Origin: Sulfurospirillaceae bacterium
GTDB taxonomy: Bacteria > Campylobacterota > Campylobacteria > Campylobacterales > Sulfurospirillaceae
Direction: 5' to 3'
Length of the DNA: 64,000 bases
Assembly: GCA_028684065.1 (NCBI GenBank)
Contig: JAQUGO010000010.1
Span: forward strand, 17,948 to 81,947
Shown: one piece after another, positions 54,030 through 63,818 of the stretch
Position numbering within the stretch: position 1 is the stretch's first letter
Layout: each line of letters opens with the position of its first letter
Notes under the pieces: model-generated
Seen by the model: only the letters and a program-made list of their open reading frames with translations
The model's database searches: none
Told to the model about the DNA's origin: nothing
Translations under genes and position numbers: made by a program

Positions 54030-54936
54030 AAAAGTGATAAAAGGCTTGAGCAATGGCTTGAGCCTCGTTTTGCGAAATGACTTTAAAGCGAACTCTTCCA
54101 CCTGGCTTTATTTGGGAAAGTTTAAAACAATCCATACTTAAAACAGAGCCGATTTTTGGATACCCACCAATCGTTTGATGCTCTTTTAGCAGAACAATAG
54201 GCTCTCCGTGTGTGGGAATTTGTACTGCACCATAACAAATGGGCTCCGATAAAATACCATTGACTTTAGGTACAATCTTCTCTCCGCTTAAACGGTAGCC
54301 CATCCTATCTCCCTCACCTTTATAAGTATACACCGTATTAAAAAAAGCCTCTTTTTGAGCTTCATCAAACAGTGCCTCTTGATAGCCAAGGACTAATCGT
54401 AAATTTACTTCTTCACCATAGTTTGGAACAAATTCTTGTTTCAGATACCTTTTTTCCTTCAATTGCGAAGGAGCACATGCTAAAAAATCACCTGCTGATA
54501 ACTTTCGTCCTTCAATACCACCTAATCCCTCTTTCATAGAAGTAGAATAACTTCCGTATAATTTAGGTGTCTGAAATCCCCCAACCACTCCAACATAAGC
54601 AAAATGGCCAGCACTTGCAAAGCCAAAGCTAAGAATATCGCCATCCATAAGGTTATACGTCGTCCACATAGAAATAGCTTGTCCATTGAGGGTACAACCC
54701 ATATCTGCACCCCCTAAAGCGATGCATACACGTCCTTGTGCCTTAAAACTAAGCCCACCAAGAGCAATTTCAATGGTTGACGTATTAAAGGCATTGCCTA
54801 AAAGCATTTGAACATAACCAAAGGCTAATTCATCCATCGCACCACTTTGCGTTAAACCAATATCGCTCACCCCAACACGCCCAGCATCTTGAATGCTACT
54901 TTGAAGCCCTCCATTGAGTATCATTAAGCCATTCAC
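54019..54936 (-). CDS. pxpC: 5-oxoprolinase subunit PxpC (KipA family)
   Basis: A 305-residue cyclophilin-like-fold subunit. [37 protein letters not shown] and [18 protein letters not shown] are hallmark blocks of the KipA/biotin-dependent carboxylase-like family. With PxpB and PxpA it forms the prokaryotic ATP-dependent 5-oxoprolinase that opens pyroglutamate to glutamate. It overlaps pxpB by 4 bases; the order A-B-C is standard. Confidence 0.93.
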   Translation of the reverse strand: MNGLMILNGGLQSSIQDAGRVGVSDIGLTQSGAMDELAFGYVQMLLGNAFNTSTIEIALGGLSFKAQGRVCIALGGADMGCTLNGQAISMWTTYNLMDGDILSFGFASAGHFAYVGVVGGFQTPKLYGSYSTSMKEGLGGIEGRKLSAGDFLACAPSQLKEKRYLKQEFVPNYGEEVNLRLVLGYQEALFDEAQKEAFFNTVYTYKGEGDRMGYRLSGEKIVPKVNGILSEPICYGAVQIPTHGEPIVLLKEHQTIGGYPKIGSVLSMDCFKLSQIKPGGRVRFKVISQNEAQAIAQAFYHFFRF

Positions 54937-55616
54937 AGCACACCACCTAGTTTTAAAAACTCTGCTTTGCTAATCGCTTCAAACTGAACTAAATCGCCTA
55001 CATGTAACAAAGACAGTCCCTCATAAGCAGTATCAAACATAGCAATCGGTGTGCGCCCAAGAATCTTCCACCCCCCAGGACTTTGTGTCGGATAAACAGC
55101 GGTTTGTCTATCCGCGATTGAAACACTCCCCTTGGGAATAGCTTTTCTAGGATTGGCAAGTCTAGGAGAGGCTAAAGCAAGATCAAGTTCACCAAGATAG
55201 GCAAATCCGGGAGCAAATCCGACTGCATAAACATTATATTTTTGCTTTACATGCAAGGCTATAATTTCTTCTATCGTAACATTTTTTTCTTCGGCAACGG
55301 CTTCAAGATCTAAGCCTACTTCAGGGTGATAGTAGGTCGGAATAGTAATGATTTTCTTCGCTTTTTCATCGATAGGCTTTGCACCAAGGATAATACTCTC
55401 AACACGTGCACGCAATGGCTCATAATCGTGTTTAAGAACATCATAGCTTACCATCAACGACGCATAAGAGGGGATAATTTCTAAAATACCTTGAACCATC
55501 GCATTTTTAAGTGCACGGTAGGCTTTTTGAACCTCTTTAGAGACCATTGGGTCAATAGCGTGCCCAAAATAGATAATGAAAGTATTATAAGAAGCGATTT
55601 GAAACGTAAAATTCAA
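54933..55616 (-). CDS. pxpB: 5-oxoprolinase subunit PxpB (KipI family)
   Basis: A 227-residue protein with the KipI/allophanate hydrolase subunit 1 pattern: LKNAMVQGILEIIPSYASLM, VYAVGFAPGFAYLGELDLAL and SVSIADRQTAVYPTQSPGGW. In relatives it forms a complex with PxpC and is needed for the phosphorylated intermediate. It overlaps both neighbours by 4 bases. A Bacillus-style role as KipI kinase inhibitor is less likely because pxpA and pxpC are linked. Confidence 0.93.
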   Translation of the reverse strand: MNFTFQIASYNTFIIYFGHAIDPMVSKEVQKAYRALKNAMVQGILEIIPSYASLMVSYDVLKHDYEPLRARVESIILGAKPIDEKAKKIITIPTYYHPEVGLDLEAVAEEKNVTIEEIIALHVKQKYNVYAVGFAPGFAYLGELDLALASPRLANPRKAIPKGSVSIADRQTAVYPTQSPGGWKILGRTPIAMFDTAYEGLSLLHVGDLVQFEAISKAEFLKLGGVL

Positions 55617-56344
55617 AGAGACTCCCTTAGGGTTCTAACTATTGCAACCGCCTCCTCATTATCTCCATGGACACACAGAGAATCTACTTTTAAAGCAATT
55701 CGCTTACCTGAAATTGTTTCCAAAAGGCCTTCATTTTTGAGCATAGACAAACGCACTTTGACCGCTTCAATATCATGAAGTACAGAGCCTTTTTGAGTGC
55801 GAGGCACCAATAAACCTGCATCATCATAAGCACGGTCGGCAAAAACTTCGTATAACAATCCTACCCCAAGTTCTGTAGCCACAGCTTCATGTGCAGCAAT
55901 ATTAACCATGGAGAGCACCATCACTTTTAACGTTTTATCCAATCTTTGAACCCCTTGAACAACGGCTCTAAAAATGCGTACATCTTTCATCATATCATTG
56001 TACAAAGCCCCATGTGGTTTAACATAACTTAGCTTTGCACCATTAGCGTCACAAAACGCTTTAAGTGCACCACACTGGTAAATAACCATTGCTTCAATCT
56101 CAGCCAATGAACACGCAACACTTCGCCTACCAAAACCAACCAAATCAGGGTATGCAGGATGCGCACCAATGGTCACATTATGTTTAAGGGCCAATTTAAT
56201 CGAAGCATCCATAATTAAAGGATCTCCTGCATGAAAACCGCAGGCAAAGTTTGCCATATCGACATAAGGTAGTACCGCCTCATCCAAACCCATTTTCCAA
56301 GAGCCAAAACTCTCGCCTGCATCACAATTTAATTTTATACTCAT
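55613..56344 (-). CDS. pxpA: 5-oxoprolinase subunit PxpA (LamB/YcsF family)
   Basis: A 243-residue TIM-barrel-like protein. KLNCDAGESFGSWKMG, YVDMANFACGFHAGDPLIM, VTIGAHPAYPDLVGFGRR and SYVKPHGALYNDMM are highly conserved LamB/YcsF segments. It provides the ring-opening active site of 5-oxoprolinase. It follows the TRAP permease gene with a 4-base overlap, so transport and hydrolysis are encoded in one transcript. Confidence 0.95.
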   Translation of the reverse strand: MSIKLNCDAGESFGSWKMGLDEAVLPYVDMANFACGFHAGDPLIMDASIKLALKHNVTIGAHPAYPDLVGFGRRSVACSLAEIEAMVIYQCGALKAFCDANGAKLSYVKPHGALYNDMMKDVRIFRAVVQGVQRLDKTLKVMVLSMVNIAAHEAVATELGVGLLYEVFADRAYDDAGLLVPRTQKGSVLHDIEAVKVRLSMLKNEGLLETISGKRIALKVDSLCVHGDNEEAVAIVRTLRESL

Positions 56345-57675
56345 TTAATCATCCTATTGGGAAGGTAAAAAACAATTTCTGGGAATAATGTTACCACAGC
56401 AATAATTAAAATCATAATGATAAAAAAGGGAAATGTAGCTTTTAAGACAAAGCTTATTTTTTCACCTGAAATACTTTGAATCACAAAAAGAGAAAACCCA
56501 ACAGGAGGTGTAATTTGTGCCATTTCTACCATAAAAACCAAGAAAATTCCAAACCACAATGCATCAAAACCAGCCAGTGTAATAATAGGTAAAACAATCG
56601 GTAAAGTCATAACGACCATCGAAATACCATCTAACATCATGCCAAGGATAATATACATAATACCAATCACAATAATCAGCATATACGGAGACAAACCTAA
56701 ACCAACAATATACTCGCTCACAGCTCTAGCAATACCTAAAAAGCCAACAACTTGTGACAAAAAGCCAGCACCTGCAATAATAAAGCTTATCATAACTGTT
56801 GTTTTAATAGTACTTAAAAGTGAAACTTTTACAATGTGAAACGTGAAATTTTTAAAATAAATAGCCAAAAGCATTGAACAAAATACGCCCAGGGATGCTG
56901 CTTCCGTTGGTGTAGCAAAACCACCATAGATACTTCCAATAACCACAATAATCAACGATAAAATAGGTGCCAATTCTTTGAGTGCATGAAACTTTTCATT
57001 CCAACCATAAATCTCTTTTTTAGCAGGCATGACACGTTTGTCGAGTAAAGCCACTACCATAATATAAACGGAATACGATGTTGCAAGTAACAGTCCTGGC
57101 AAGATTCCTGAGATAAAAAGTTTTCCAATAGAAACATCGGCTAAAACACCATAAATAATCATAATGATACTAGGAGGTATTAAAAAGCCTAACGTACCAC
57201 TCCCAGCTAAAGAACCAAGAGCCAAGGATTTACTATAGCCTCTATTTTTTAGCTCTTCTAATGTAATTTTTCCCACTGTTGCTGTGGTTGCCGCAGAGGA
57301 GCCTGAAACAGCTGCAAACAAAGAGCACGCTGCAACATTGATATGCAAAAGGCGCCCTGGAACATTGCTCAGCCATGGAACAAGACCATTAAAAAGTTTA
57401 TTAGAGATAGAAGAATGATGCAAAATTTCACCCATTAAGATAAACATCGGCAAAGCCGCAAGTGACCATGAATTAAGAGACTCGTACATCGAACTTCCTA
57501 ATAAATTACCAATTTTAGTAACAATACTTAATGCCGGTGGTAGGTGATTTTCATAAACAAGCATCCCTACAATCCCTGTTAAAAAAAGTGATACCCCTAT
57601 CCAAATGGATGAGAGTAAAAAAAGAAACATAAAAGCTAATAAAACAATGGAGAGAATAAGTGGATCACTGATCAT
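56341..57675 (-). CDS. dctM: TRAP transporter large permease (DctM/SiaM-like)
   Basis: About 444 residues with about 12 hydrophobic helices, the DedA/DctM fold. AVSGSSAATTATVGKITLEE and SGTLGFLIPPSIIMIIYGVL are diagnostic segments. I prefer ATG 57675 (MISDPLILSIVLLAF, AAGG upstream) over the longer reading from 57714 that would overlap the small permease more. It forms the Na+-driven channel with the 57665 gene product, fed by the periplasmic protein at 58153. Overlap with pxpA suggests the substrate is 5-oxoproline or a relative. Confidence 0.92.
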   Translation of the reverse strand: MISDPLILSIVLLAFMFLFLLSSIWIGVSLFLTGIVGMLVYENHLPPALSIVTKIGNLLGSSMYESLNSWSLAALPMFILMGEILHHSSISNKLFNGLVPWLSNVPGRLLHINVAACSLFAAVSGSSAATTATVGKITLEELKNRGYSKSLALGSLAGSGTLGFLIPPSIIMIIYGVLADVSIGKLFISGILPGLLLATSYSVYIMVVALLDKRVMPAKKEIYGWNEKFHALKELAPILSLIIVVIGSIYGGFATPTEAASLGVFCSMLLAIYFKNFTFHIVKVSLLSTIKTTVMISFIIAGAGFLSQVVGFLGIARAVSEYIVGLGLSPYMLIIVIGIMYIILGMMLDGISMVVMTLPIVLPIITLAGFDALWFGIFLVFMVEMAQITPPVGFSLFVIQSISGEKISFVLKATFPFFIIMILIIAVVTLFPEIVFYLPNRMIK

Positions 57676-58153
57676 GAAACAACCTTTCCAAGATATAAGC
57701 AACCACTGCCACAATAAAAAGACAAAGACCTAGTGGTAATGCAAGCTGTGTTAAGTAAATAGGTGTTGCAGAAACGGCCTCAGAGCGAACCTCAAAAACA
57801 TAAGCATCATAGGCTAAAAGTACCGTGCGATACAGCGCGAAGATAAGCACACCTAAAGTCATTACGCCTGCAAAGACATCAACGAAAGAACTCGCTTTAT
57901 TAGATAGCTTTGCAGTCATAAACGTAATTCGGATATGCCCATCCCTTAAAAATGTATACCCTAGTCCAAAACAGACAATAGCAAGGTAAAGATAACCACT
58001 GTACTCATCTGCTAACATAGTTGATGTGTTGAAAAAAGCCCGCAAAATAATTTCTGTCATGATTAATGCGACCAAAACAATGATTAAAAAAGACGCTACT
58101 AAAGCTCCCCCGTGGGAGAGCTTTTTAGCCATGGTAATAAAACCTCGTACCAT
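57665..58153 (-). CDS. dctQ: TRAP transporter small permease (DctQ-like)
   Basis: A 162-residue protein with four hydrophobic helices (ALVASFLIIVLVALIMTEII, YSGYLYLAIVCFGLGYTFLR, then two more). LGYTFLRDGHIRITFM is the DctQ signature. Its ATG overlaps the stop of the binding-protein gene (TAATG). It is the smaller membrane partner of the TRAP transporter. Confidence 0.9.
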   Translation of the reverse strand: MVRGFITMAKKLSHGGALVASFLIIVLVALIMTEIILRAFFNTSTMLADEYSGYLYLAIVCFGLGYTFLRDGHIRITFMTAKLSNKASSFVDVFAGVMTLGVLIFALYRTVLLAYDAYVFEVRSEAVSATPIYLTQLALPLGLCLFIVAVVAYILERLFHDQ

Positions 58154-59109
58154 TATTTTTTATACTCTATAAAGATTTTTTTAATCATATCATCAGCATC
58201 TGCAAGATAGGCATCCAGCATTTTTTTAGCCACAATATCTAACTCTTTTTTGAGTTCTGGTGATTCATCTGTAATTTTCATACCATTATCACTGAGCATT
58301 TTAAGAGCCACTTTGTCTTCTTCTTTACTGGCATCCCATTGTGATGCTTCTATTTTAGCGGCTGCTTTAAGCACTGCCTCTTGTTGTGCTTTATCTAAAC
58401 TTTTCCAATAATCAAGATTGATAGTCACTGCTTGCAAAGGATACGCATAAGAAATTTTTGTAAAGTCACTTAAAACTTCCCAGAATTTACCATCTTTTCC
58501 TGAAGCTGAAGAGGTAACCACAGAATTGACCATACCCGTACTCAGTGCAGAATAGACTTCACCCCATGGAAGAGCTACAGAACTTCCTCCGACCATCGTA
58601 ATAAAATCAGCTGAATTCTTGTCATAGGTTCTGGTTTTCAAATCAGCAAAATCTGCTTTAGTCATCATAGGTTTTTTAGTATATAACCCACTCGGCGGCC
58701 ACGAAACAGCGTAAAGCAGTTTTTGATTCCATTGTGCTGCTGTTTTATCATAAGCTGGTTTTGAAATTTTGTAGAGTTTGTAGGCATCATCATATGAACT
58801 TGCTACAAATGGTAACGCAGAGATACCAAATACCTTACCTCCTCCTGCAGTAAAAGGAATAAACATATCCGTCATTGCAACTGTTCCATCTTTAACCGCT
58901 TGCAATGGACTACCCTTAATTAAAGAGCCCCCTGCATGAACTGTTATCTTGACCGTACCCTTTGTGTATTCATCAACTAAGGCCGCAAATTGCTCGGCAC
59001 CTTTGGTGTGAAAGTTGTTGGCACCATACACGGCATTAAGATCCATCTTGATATTGGCTGCCATCAAGGCACCCGATACACAGGCTAAAACCACCAGTTT
59101 TCGTAACAT
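58153..59109 (-). CDS. dctP: TRAP transporter periplasmic solute-binding protein (DctP family)
   Basis: About 318 residues from ATG 59109, which has AAAGGAG 7 bases upstream and gives a clean signal peptide (MLRKLVVLACVSGALMAA). DctP features: GTVKITVHAGGSLIKGSPLQ, MVNSVVTSSASGKDGKFWEV and the later Lys-rich helices. The arginine that usually binds the substrate carboxylate is not obvious: the corresponding region reads LKTRTYDKNSADFITMVGG, where Arg in TRT is the candidate. The substrate is inferred from linkage to pxpABC. Confidence 0.9.
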   Translation of the reverse strand: MLRKLVVLACVSGALMAANIKMDLNAVYGANNFHTKGAEQFAALVDEYTKGTVKITVHAGGSLIKGSPLQAVKDGTVAMTDMFIPFTAGGGKVFGISALPFVASSYDDAYKLYKISKPAYDKTAAQWNQKLLYAVSWPPSGLYTKKPMMTKADFADLKTRTYDKNSADFITMVGGSSVALPWGEVYSALSTGMVNSVVTSSASGKDGKFWEVLSDFTKISYAYPLQAVTINLDYWKSLDKAQQEAVLKAAAKIEASQWDASKEEDKVALKMLSDNGMKITDESPELKKELDIVAKKMLDAYLADADDMIKKIFIEYKK

Positions 59110-59189
59110 AAAAGACTCCTTTGAAAATGATATTTTTGATACTAACAGATGCAAGTGGGGAAAAAGTGAGGGAATGAAGTCTTAGGTGA

Positions 59190-59870
59190 TTAAAAAATAA
59201 GCCGATACCCTTCTTGAGGTATATTTTCCAAAAAGCCGATAGGAACTTTTTTGCGAAGTTCTTTAATAAATGTTTTTAAAGCCTCCATGCTCATCATTTT
59301 CCCATCCCAGACAATATCTTCAATGAGAGCATACGGCGTTATCTGTTTTTTTTGCTTAGAAAGTAACATTAAAAACTCTTTTTCACGCTTATTAAGAGCA
59401 ATAGCTTCTCCTTTGTAATAGAGTTTGCGTTCAAATGGCGCGAAAAGTAACTCTTTGGACAAAACGATACTTTCCCCTTCTGTAATATCTAGGGCTTCCA
59501 ATAAACCCTCCAAAAGCCTCTCAGCATTAGCGGGTTTAAGAACAAAATAGTTAATGTGAATATTAATAAGTTCCAGTAGATACTCTTCTTTACCAAAAGC
59601 ACTAAACATCACTATCGGAGTATGCTTGTCATGTAGACGGATTTTTTTTGCTAAATCAATACCAGTCCCATGTGCCATTTGGATATCACTTAACACAATA
59701 TCTGGGCTTATACTTTCATACATGGTAAAACCCTCTTCTCCATTATTAGCTTCATATACCTCTTTAAAGTAATAGCTTAGTGATTTGCTAATACGACTGC
59801 GAATGCCTTCATCATCTTCTACATAGAGAATACTTAAATGCTTTAATAAGGCTAGTTTTGCCATTTCCAT
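59190..59870 (-). CDS. OmpR-type response regulator
   Basis: A 226-residue regulator. The receiver domain has LYVEDDEGIRSRI (acidic pocket), the phosphoacceptor Asp in IVLSDIQMAHGTG, FSAFG and the conserved Lys in FVLKPANAE. The C-terminal winged helix (LNKREKEFLMLLSKQKKQIT, TFIKELRKKVP) binds DNA. It follows the kinase gene by 3 bases, with GAGG 8 bases before the ATG. Located just upstream of the TRAP/pxp operon, which it probably controls. Confidence 0.93.
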   Translation of the reverse strand: MEMAKLALLKHLSILYVEDDEGIRSRISKSLSYYFKEVYEANNGEEGFTMYESISPDIVLSDIQMAHGTGIDLAKKIRLHDKHTPIVMFSAFGKEEYLLELINIHINYFVLKPANAERLLEGLLEALDITEGESIVLSKELLFAPFERKLYYKGEAIALNKREKEFLMLLSKQKKQITPYALIEDIVWDGKMMSMEALKTFIKELRKKVPIGFLENIPQEGYRLIF

Positions 59871-59873
59871 TGT

Positions 59874-61751
59874 TTATACCTCAATACAAAATTTCGCACC
59901 CAACGTATCATTGCGTGCATAGAGTTTACCATTCATATTATCTTCAATAATCATTTTTGCCATATATAAGCCTAAGCCCGTTCCACTTGAAGCTTTTTTT
60001 GTTGAAACATAAGGCTCAAAAATACTCTGCATCAAATTTTCATCGATACCTCCCGCATTATCGTGCACACAAACTAAGGACTTACTATCCCCATTAAGAC
60101 CTATTTCTACCCAAATCTTAGGCTGTTCTATACGTCGTTCTACAAGTGCATCTTTAGCATTTAACACCAAATTGAGGACTACTTGAGCATATTCATTTGG
60201 GAAGCCTAAAATCATTACAGTGCTATGATGCTTCACATGTAAGCTTATATGAGCATTTTTAAGAGTTGCTTGCGCCAATGTAAATGCTTCGTCACAAGCT
60301 TTTTGAACACTAAAATTCACACGTTCTTTGGATGGTTTGAAAAAATGTCTAAAATCATCAATCGTGCGTGACATGTATGAAAGCAATATATCGCCTTCTT
60401 TGGCGCTTTGAACAATCAAAGCATTATCAGCTTTACCAAATTTTGCAGCGGTTTCAAGCTCCATAAAAATACCCGATACCTCACTTAAAGGCTGCCGCCA
60501 TTGATGCGCAATGATACTTAGCATCTCTCCCATTTGCGCCAGTCGTGATTGCTGCATCAGCGCTAAATCTTTACGTTTAGACTCAGCAAGTGCGTGATTG
60601 ACTTTAGAACGAAGTGTGGCATTAAACTCTTTAAGCGCTTCGGTTTGATTGTTGACACGAGCTCGATACGATTCAAGAGCCGTATTGATTTGTTTTGTTA
60701 TTAAAAAAGAGATAAAGCCCACCACTATCATTGAAAAAAAAGCAATCACCATCACTCCTAAAATATAACGGTCCATTTTAGCTTTCATCTCTTCTTTTTT
60801 CAAAGCGATTGCTTTTTCAACATCACTGACATAAATTCCTGTTCCAATAATCCAATTCCACGGCTTATAAAATGCTACATAAGAAATTTTTTTAGCAGGC
60901 TCTTTTTCATACGGTTTTGCCCAATAATACTCTACAAAACTACCCAAGGTATCGCCACTGTTCATCGCTTGTTTGACAAAAAGTTGGATAATATACTGCC
61001 CATTTTTATCTCTCAAGGAAGCATCATCTTTACCAATGCTTCCTTGACGAAAAGGATGTGCTAACAGCGTATGCGAACTATTATGAATCCATACATACCC
61101 ACCCTCACCATACCGCAAAGACTCCGCCCAGCTTATCATCTCTTCTTTAAGTCTCAAGGTTGCTATATCAAGATACTCAGCCGCTCCAATACTCCAACCA
61201 TAAGGAGAAAGCGCTTTGACATACACGCGCCGTGGCCTACCTACTTCGCTCGTTGCATACCCGCCATTGCGCATAGCTTCTGCCACCGCACTTTTAAGGC
61301 CAATACGATCCCCCAACTCCTCTTGGGGATAAATGATGTCACCCTTAGCATTAACAATAAAATAATATCCTCGATGAGCGCTTACATGTAAAGAAGATAG
61401 AGTTAGAAGAAGGTCTTGGCGAAGCTCGGTTAAAGATTTTTGGTCGTTGTTTTTAGCATACAAATTTATCCCCATCAAATGCACATCATCGACTCTATCC
61501 TTAAGCTCATTATCAATATTTTGGCGCATTGTACGGGTATGGTATTCAAAATAATTAAAGACTTTTTGAATTTCATAGCTGAGTGTTGTTTTCTGTTGAC
61601 TGAGAAGTTGTTTTTCCAGAGCATCACTTTCCAAACGAAGATTAGCACGTTCAATGGATATAAAAAAAGAGAGAATGAAAAACGTCAGCAAAACAATAGT
61701 GACAATAGGCGTCATAAATATCAATTTTGGCAAATGCTTTTCTTGAAACAT
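59874..61751 (-). CDS. Sensor histidine kinase with periplasmic Cache domains
   Basis: A 625-residue kinase: membrane helix 1 (about 11-31), a large periplasmic sensor with two Cache-like units (RGYYFIVNAKGDIIYPQ and GGYVWIHNSSHTLLAHP), membrane helix 2 (YILGVMVIAFFSMIVVGFIS, near 330-350), then the kinase core: H box LSIIAHQWRQPLSEVSG, N box LVLNAKDAL, G boxes DNAGGIDENL and SGTGLGLYMA. Double Cache sensors bind small carboxylates or amino acids, fitting a 5-oxoproline or glutamate-like ligand, which is inference from the downstream operon. Divergent from mnmG. Confidence 0.93.
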   Translation of the reverse strand: MFQEKHLPKLIFMTPIVTIVLLTFFILSFFISIERANLRLESDALEKQLLSQQKTTLSYEIQKVFNYFEYHTRTMRQNIDNELKDRVDDVHLMGINLYAKNNDQKSLTELRQDLLLTLSSLHVSAHRGYYFIVNAKGDIIYPQEELGDRIGLKSAVAEAMRNGGYATSEVGRPRRVYVKALSPYGWSIGAAEYLDIATLRLKEEMISWAESLRYGEGGYVWIHNSSHTLLAHPFRQGSIGKDDASLRDKNGQYIIQLFVKQAMNSGDTLGSFVEYYWAKPYEKEPAKKISYVAFYKPWNWIIGTGIYVSDVEKAIALKKEEMKAKMDRYILGVMVIAFFSMIVVGFISFLITKQINTALESYRARVNNQTEALKEFNATLRSKVNHALAESKRKDLALMQQSRLAQMGEMLSIIAHQWRQPLSEVSGIFMELETAAKFGKADNALIVQSAKEGDILLSYMSRTIDDFRHFFKPSKERVNFSVQKACDEAFTLAQATLKNAHISLHVKHHSTVMILGFPNEYAQVVLNLVLNAKDALVERRIEQPKIWVEIGLNGDSKSLVCVHDNAGGIDENLMQSIFEPYVSTKKASSGTGLGLYMAKMIIEDNMNGKLYARNDTLGAKFCIEV

Positions 61752-61816
61752 ACCCTACTCTTTCTTTGTTTTCACATATTGTATCAATTTTTCAAACACT
61801 AAAAGATAATTCATTG

Positions 61817-61822
61817 TATAAT
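61817..61822 (+). promoter_or_regulatory. Likely -10 box for mnmG
   Basis: TATAAT in TTGTATAATCTG, 37 bases before the mnmG ATG, in the 107-base divergent spacer with the kinase gene. A T-rich stretch lies upstream; no clear -35. Confidence 0.5.
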
Positions 61823-61858
61823 CTGCACAAAAAGATATAGTTAAAGGTATACACACTT

Positions 61859-63724
61859 ATGAAATATGACGTTATTGTAATTGGTGGAGGACATGCAGGC
61901 ATCGAAGCTTCATTGGTTTCTGCACGCATGGGACACAAAACACTTCTTATCACAATTTTAGCTGAACAAATTGGTGCAGCCAGTTGTAATCCCGCCATTG
62001 GCGGACTTGCTAAAGGACATTTAGTGAAAGAAATTGATGCCCTTGGTGGGCAAATGGCGTTAGCTACCGACGCAACCGGCATTCAATTTCGAACACTCAA
62101 TATTTCAAAAGGTCCGGCAGTGCGAGGAAGTCGTGCTCAAATTGATATGGACCGCTATCGTATTTATATGCGTAATCTGGTTTTAAATACAGACAATCTC
62201 AGTGTTGCTCAAGAAATTGTTGAAGAAATTGTAACCCAAGAGGGGAAAATAACCGGTGTCATCACCCAACTAAAAAACCATTATCATGCTCAAAAAGTCA
62301 TTGTTACCACGGGTACTTTTTTAAAAGGTCTCATTCATATTGGAGAGTACAAACAAGAAGCAGGACGCGTGGGAGAATTTCCTTCTGTGCATCTCTCTGC
62401 TTCACTTAAATCTATGGGACTACGTATGGGCCGTCTTAAAACAGGAACATGCGCACGTATTGATGCTAAAAGTATTGATTTTTCTAAAATGGAACTTCAA
62501 CCAGGTGACGAAAATCCTCTTCCATTTAGTTTTAGAACTCCAAGGGAAAGTTTTAGCCCACATCAGCTTCCATGCTACATTGCCTATACCAATCAAAACA
62601 CTCACACTATTATTGAAAGTAATTTTCATCGAGCACCTCTGTTTACAGGGCAAATCGAGGGTATAGGACCTCGTTATTGTCCTAGTATTGAAGATAAAAT
62701 CAACCGTTTTCGCGATAAAGAACGCCACCATCTTTTTATCGAACCTCAAACACGTGAAGCCACCGAATACTACATCAATGGGTTTAGCACGTCTTTACCA
62801 CCTGATACACAATTAAGTATGATTCACTCTGTTGAAGGTATGGAAAATGCCAAAATCGTACGGTATGGTTATGCCATCGAATATGACTATGTCGATCCAA
62901 CAGAGCTTAGACATACTTTAGAAACAAAAAAAATATCAGGACTTTACTGTGCGGGGCAAATCAATGGAACAACAGGTTATGAAGAAGCTGGAGCACAAGG
63001 CTTGATGGCAGGGATTAACGCATCCTTAGCACTTAGAGATGAAGAACCTTTGATTTTAAGACGAGATGAAGCTTATATTGGAGTATTGATTGATGATTTA
63101 GTCACAAAAGGAACAAAAGAACCTTACCGTATGTTTACCTCACGTGCCGAATACCGTTTACTTTTAAGAGAGGATAATGCTGATTTAAGACTAACACCTT
63201 ATGGTTATAAAATTGGTCTTATCGATGAAAAAACACATGATCGTGTCGTTAAAAAACAAAGAGAATTATGTGAAGGATTAGAGTATCTCGAAAATACCTT
63301 TTTGACGCCTTCCCATGAAAATAATGCTTTTTTAGAAAGCATTGGAGAAGAGAAAATTACCGATAAAGTAAGTTTACAAAAAATTGTAGCACGTGCAGAT
63401 TTTACAACTCAAAAACTTGAAAAACTAGCCCCTCTTATTGGCTCTTTTAAAGAAGATTCTAAAGAACAAATTTTAGTTGAAGCCAAATACAAAAACTATA
63501 TTGAAAAACAAAAAAACCAAATTGATTATATGAAAGAGATGATGAATATTAAAATACCACCATTGATGGATTTTAGCTCAATCTCAGGCTTAAGTAATGA
63601 AGTGGTTGAAAAGCTACAACGCTTTAATCCACCGACACTCTTTGCTGCCAGTGAAATTAGTGGTATAACACCTGCGGCACTAGATATTTTACATATTTAT
63701 ATTAAAATATTTAATAAAAAGTAA
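61859..63724 (+). CDS. mnmG: tRNA uridine-5-carboxymethylaminomethyl modification enzyme MnmG
   Basis: FAD enzyme (621 residues) that with MnmE modifies wobble U34 of several tRNAs. [20 protein letters not shown] at 5-24 is the FAD motif, [20 protein letters not shown] is a signature block, and [20 protein letters not shown] is the second GidA signature. The C-terminal helical domain ends with [20 protein letters not shown] and [14 protein letters not shown]. Full length and unremarkable. Followed by a 94-base gap before the Rieske gene. Confidence 0.97.
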   Translation: MKYDVIVIGGGHAGIEASLVSARMGHKTLLITILAEQIGAASCNPAIGGLAKGHLVKEIDALGGQMALATDATGIQFRTLNISKGPAVRGSRAQIDMDRYRIYMRNLVLNTDNLSVAQEIVEEIVTQEGKITGVITQLKNHYHAQKVIVTTGTFLKGLIHIGEYKQEAGRVGEFPSVHLSASLKSMGLRMGRLKTGTCARIDAKSIDFSKMELQPGDENPLPFSFRTPRESFSPHQLPCYIAYTNQNTHTIIESNFHRAPLFTGQIEGIGPRYCPSIEDKINRFRDKERHHLFIEPQTREATEYYINGFSTSLPPDTQLSMIHSVEGMENAKIVRYGYAIEYDYVDPTELRHTLETKKISGLYCAGQINGTTGYEEAGAQGLMAGINASLALRDEEPLILRRDEAYIGVLIDDLVTKGTKEPYRMFTSRAEYRLLLREDNADLRLTPYGYKIGLIDEKTHDRVVKKQRELCEGLEYLENTFLTPSHENNAFLESIGEEKITDKVSLQKIVARADFTTQKLEKLAPLIGSFKEDSKEQILVEAKYKNYIEKQKNQIDYMKEMMNIKIPPLMDFSSISGLSNEVVEKLQRFNPPTLFAASEISGITPAALDILHIYIKIFNKK

Positions 63725-63818
63725 ACATAAAACAAATAACTAATGATATATGTCATCGATTTTTAATAATTAATGAGATAAAATTGGGACAAATTAAACA
63801 ACACGAAAGGAACGAAGG

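Noticed and set aside
54933..55616. PxpB as a KipI-type sporulation kinase inhibitor
   Set aside because: The full pxpA-pxpB-pxpC set is present and overlapping, which identifies a 5-oxoprolinase subunit instead.
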